64,000 bases of DNA from Microglena sp. YARC (taxonomy: Eukaryota > Chlorophyta > Chlorophyceae > Chlamydomonadales > Chlamydomonadaceae): the NCBI GenBank assembly GCA_022414725.1, contig CM039466.1:31162430-31226429 (forward strand), in the 5' to 3' direction. Below, piece after piece: positions 61,790 through 64,000 of this stretch. A program made the position numbers and the translations under genes. Every line of letters starts with the position of its first letter. Position 1 is the stretch's first letter. The notes under the pieces are model-generated. The model was given only the letters and a program-made list of their open reading frames with translations, was not told the DNA's origin and did not search any database.

Positions 61790-64000
61790 GCCATTCAGTC
61801 CCACGCCACGCCACCCAACCCTAACCCACCCCACCAACCCACCCCTAACAACACACCCTAACCCAACACACCCTCCTAACCCAACACACCCTAACCCACC
61901 CAACCCAACCCTACCTCACCCATCCCTAACCCAACACACCCCTAACCCCTAACCCAACCCTAACCCACCCAACCCAACCCTACCTCACCCCACCCTAACC
62001 CAACACACCCTAACCACACCCAACCCTAACCCCACCCAACCAACCCTACCTCACCCCACCCTAACACCCTAACCCAAACACACCCTAACCCACCCAACCC
62101 TAACCCACCCAACCCAACCCTACCTTCACCCCACCCCTAAACCCAACAACCCACCCTAACCCACCCAACACCCTAACCCACCCAACCCAAACCCTACCTC
62201 ACCCCACCCTAACCCACCCACACACCCACCCACCCTAACCCACCCAACCCTAACCCACCCAACCCAACCCTACCTCACCCCACCCTAACCCAACACACCC
62301 TAACCCACCCAACCCTAACCCACCCAACCCAACCCTACCTCACCCCACCCTAACCAACACACCCTAACCCACCCAACCCTAACCCACCCAACCCAACCCT
62401 ACCTCACCCCACCCTAACCCAACACACCCTAACCCACCCAACCCTAACCCACCCAACCCAACCCTACCTCACCCCACCCTAACCCAACACACCTAACCCA
62501 CCCAACCCTAACCCACCCAACCCAACCCTACCTCACCCCACCCTAACCCAACACACCCTAACCCACCCAACCCTAACCCACCCAACCCAACCCTACCTCA
62601 CCCCCACCCTAACCCAACACACCCTAACCCACCCAACCCTAACCCACCCAACCCAACCCTACCTCACCCCACCCTAACCCAACACACCCTAACCCACCCA
62701 ACCCTAACCCACCCAACCCAACCCTACCTCACCCCACCCTAACCCAACACACCCTAACCCACCCAACCCTAACCCACCCAACCCAACCCTACCTCACCCC
62801 ACCCTAACCCAACACACCCTAACCCACCCAACCCTAACCCACCCAACCCAACCCTACCTCACCCCACCCTAACCCAACACACCCTAACCCACCCAACCCT
62901 AACCCACCCAACCCAACCCTACCTCACCCCACCCTAACCCAACACACCCTAACCCACCCAACCCTAACCCACCCAACCCAACCCTACCTCACCCCACCCT
63001 AACCCAACACACCCTAACCCACCCAACCCTAACCCACCCAACCCAACCCTACCTCACCCCACCCTAACCCAACACACCCTAACCCACCCAACCCTAACCC
63101 ACCCAACCCAACCCTACCTCACCCCACCCTAACCCAACACACCCTAACCCACCCAACCCTAACCCACCCAACCCAACCCTACCTCACCCCACCCTAACCC
63201 AACACACCCTAACCCACCCAACCCTAACCCACCCAACCCAACCCTACCTCACCCCACCCTAACCCAACACACCCTAACCCACCCAACCCTAACCCACCCA
63301 ACCCAACCCTACCTCACCCACCCTAACCCAACACACCCTAACCCACCCAACCCTAACCCACCCAACCCAACCCTACCTCACCCCACCCTAACCCAACACA
63401 CCCTAACCCACCCAACCCTAACCCACCCAACCCAACCCTACCTCACCCCACCCTAACCCAACACACCCTAACCCACCCAACCCTAACCCACCCAACCCAA
63501 CCCTACCTCACCCCACCCTAACCCAACACACCCTAACCCACCCAACCCTAACCCACCCAACCCAACCCTACCTCACCCCACCCTAACCCAACACACCCTA
63601 ACCCACCCAACCCTAACCCACCCAACCCAACCCTACCTCACCCCACCCTAACCCAACACACCCTAACCCACCCAACCCTAACCCACCCAAACCCAACCCT
63701 ACCTCACCCCACCCTAACCCAACACACCCTAACCCACCCAACCCTAACCCACCCAACCCAACCCTACCTCACCCCACCCTAACCCAACACACCCTAACCC
63801 ACCCAACCCTAACCCACCCAACCCAACCCTACCTCACCCCACCCTAACCCAACACACCCTAACCCACCCAACCCTAACCCACCCAACCCAACCCTACCTC
63901 ACCCCACCCTAACCCAACACACCCTAACCCACCCAACCCTAACCCACCCAACCCAACCCTACCTCACCCCACCCTAACCCAACACACCCTAACCCACCCA
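61790..64000. repeat. 65-bp satellite of telomere-like words, runs off the window
   Basis: From about 62,230 the sequence is a very regular array with a 65-bp period (ACCCTACCTC starts at 62,981 and 63,046). The unit is built of CCCTAACCCA, ACCCAACCC, CTACCTCACCCC and ACACACCCTAA. The first 450 bp (61,790-62,230) is a more diverged edge. About 27 regular copies are present. It uses TAACCC words but is not a simple telomere repeat, so it is best seen as a subtelomere-like or other tandem satellite. C/A-rich on this strand, with no gene. Confidence 0.93.

Noticed and set aside
61790..64000. Reading the right end as a telomere
   Set aside because: The array has a strict 65-bp period with several different words; telomeres are short simple repeats. 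It also reaches the window edge without a terminus.

Overview
This window looks like repeat-dominated nuclear DNA from a eukaryote, most probably a green alga. The lineage is an inference from three signs: two LINEs with the unusual Dualen-type layout (apurinic-type plus restriction-enzyme-like endonuclease, RNase H and a cysteine protease; known from Chlamydomonas), an interstitial CCCTAAA/CCCTAAAA tract (plant/alga telomere type), and a GT-AG multi-intron gene. There is no bacterial gene order, rRNA, intact tRNA or CRISPR array.

Layout. 0-2.1 kb: two minisatellites (37 bp and 33 bp units). 2.1-4.6 kb: dispersed repeats, including a 208-bp LINE 3' end with an 11-bp target duplication. 4.67-12.05 kb, minus strand: the only convincing host gene, five phase-compatible exons encoding a membrane-anchored metallothionein-like protein; its introns hold a 514-bp TRIM-like LTR element, poly(G/C) tracts, a tandem array of exon fragments and dispersed repeats. 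12.1-13.9 kb: no gene recognised. 13.9-15.3 kb: relic of an older Dualen-like LINE carrying a minisatellite and a telomere-like tract. 15,471-25,886 (+): LINE-1, flanked by a 10-bp duplication. 26.4-34.5 kb (-): an old jockey-like LINE relic split by a Ty1/copia-like LTR element (27,101-31,448, 5-bp duplication) and a hAT-like non-autonomous transposon (31,828-32,705, 8-bp duplication). 34.4-36.6 kb: local repeats. 36.7-45.7 kb: higher-order satellite of five ~1.805-kb units built partly from 87-bp and 97-bp subrepeats. 45,965-58,099 (-): LINE-2, 12.1 kb, inserted in a 97-bp satellite unit and itself carrying a nested 5'-truncated LINE. 58.1-61.7 kb: minisatellites, dispersed repeats and one weak Arg/Ala-rich reading frame. 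61.8-64.0 kb: 65-bp satellite made of telomere-like words, running off the end.

How it fits together. LINE-1 and LINE-2 share the order cysteine protease - APE endonuclease - RT - long conserved region of unknown function - RNase H - CCHC/restriction-like endonuclease, and share a 3' UTR ending in AATTTC repeats. The protease signature (Q-x4-C-x2-H-x2-N, then H, then W-x3-D/N-S) resembles Josephin deubiquitinases; LINE-1 carries it in tandem copies. Both elements are broken by frameshifts and stops. Single-base indels between otherwise near-identical satellite units suggest some breaks could be sequencing errors. Target duplications and restored reading frames give a relative order for many insertions.
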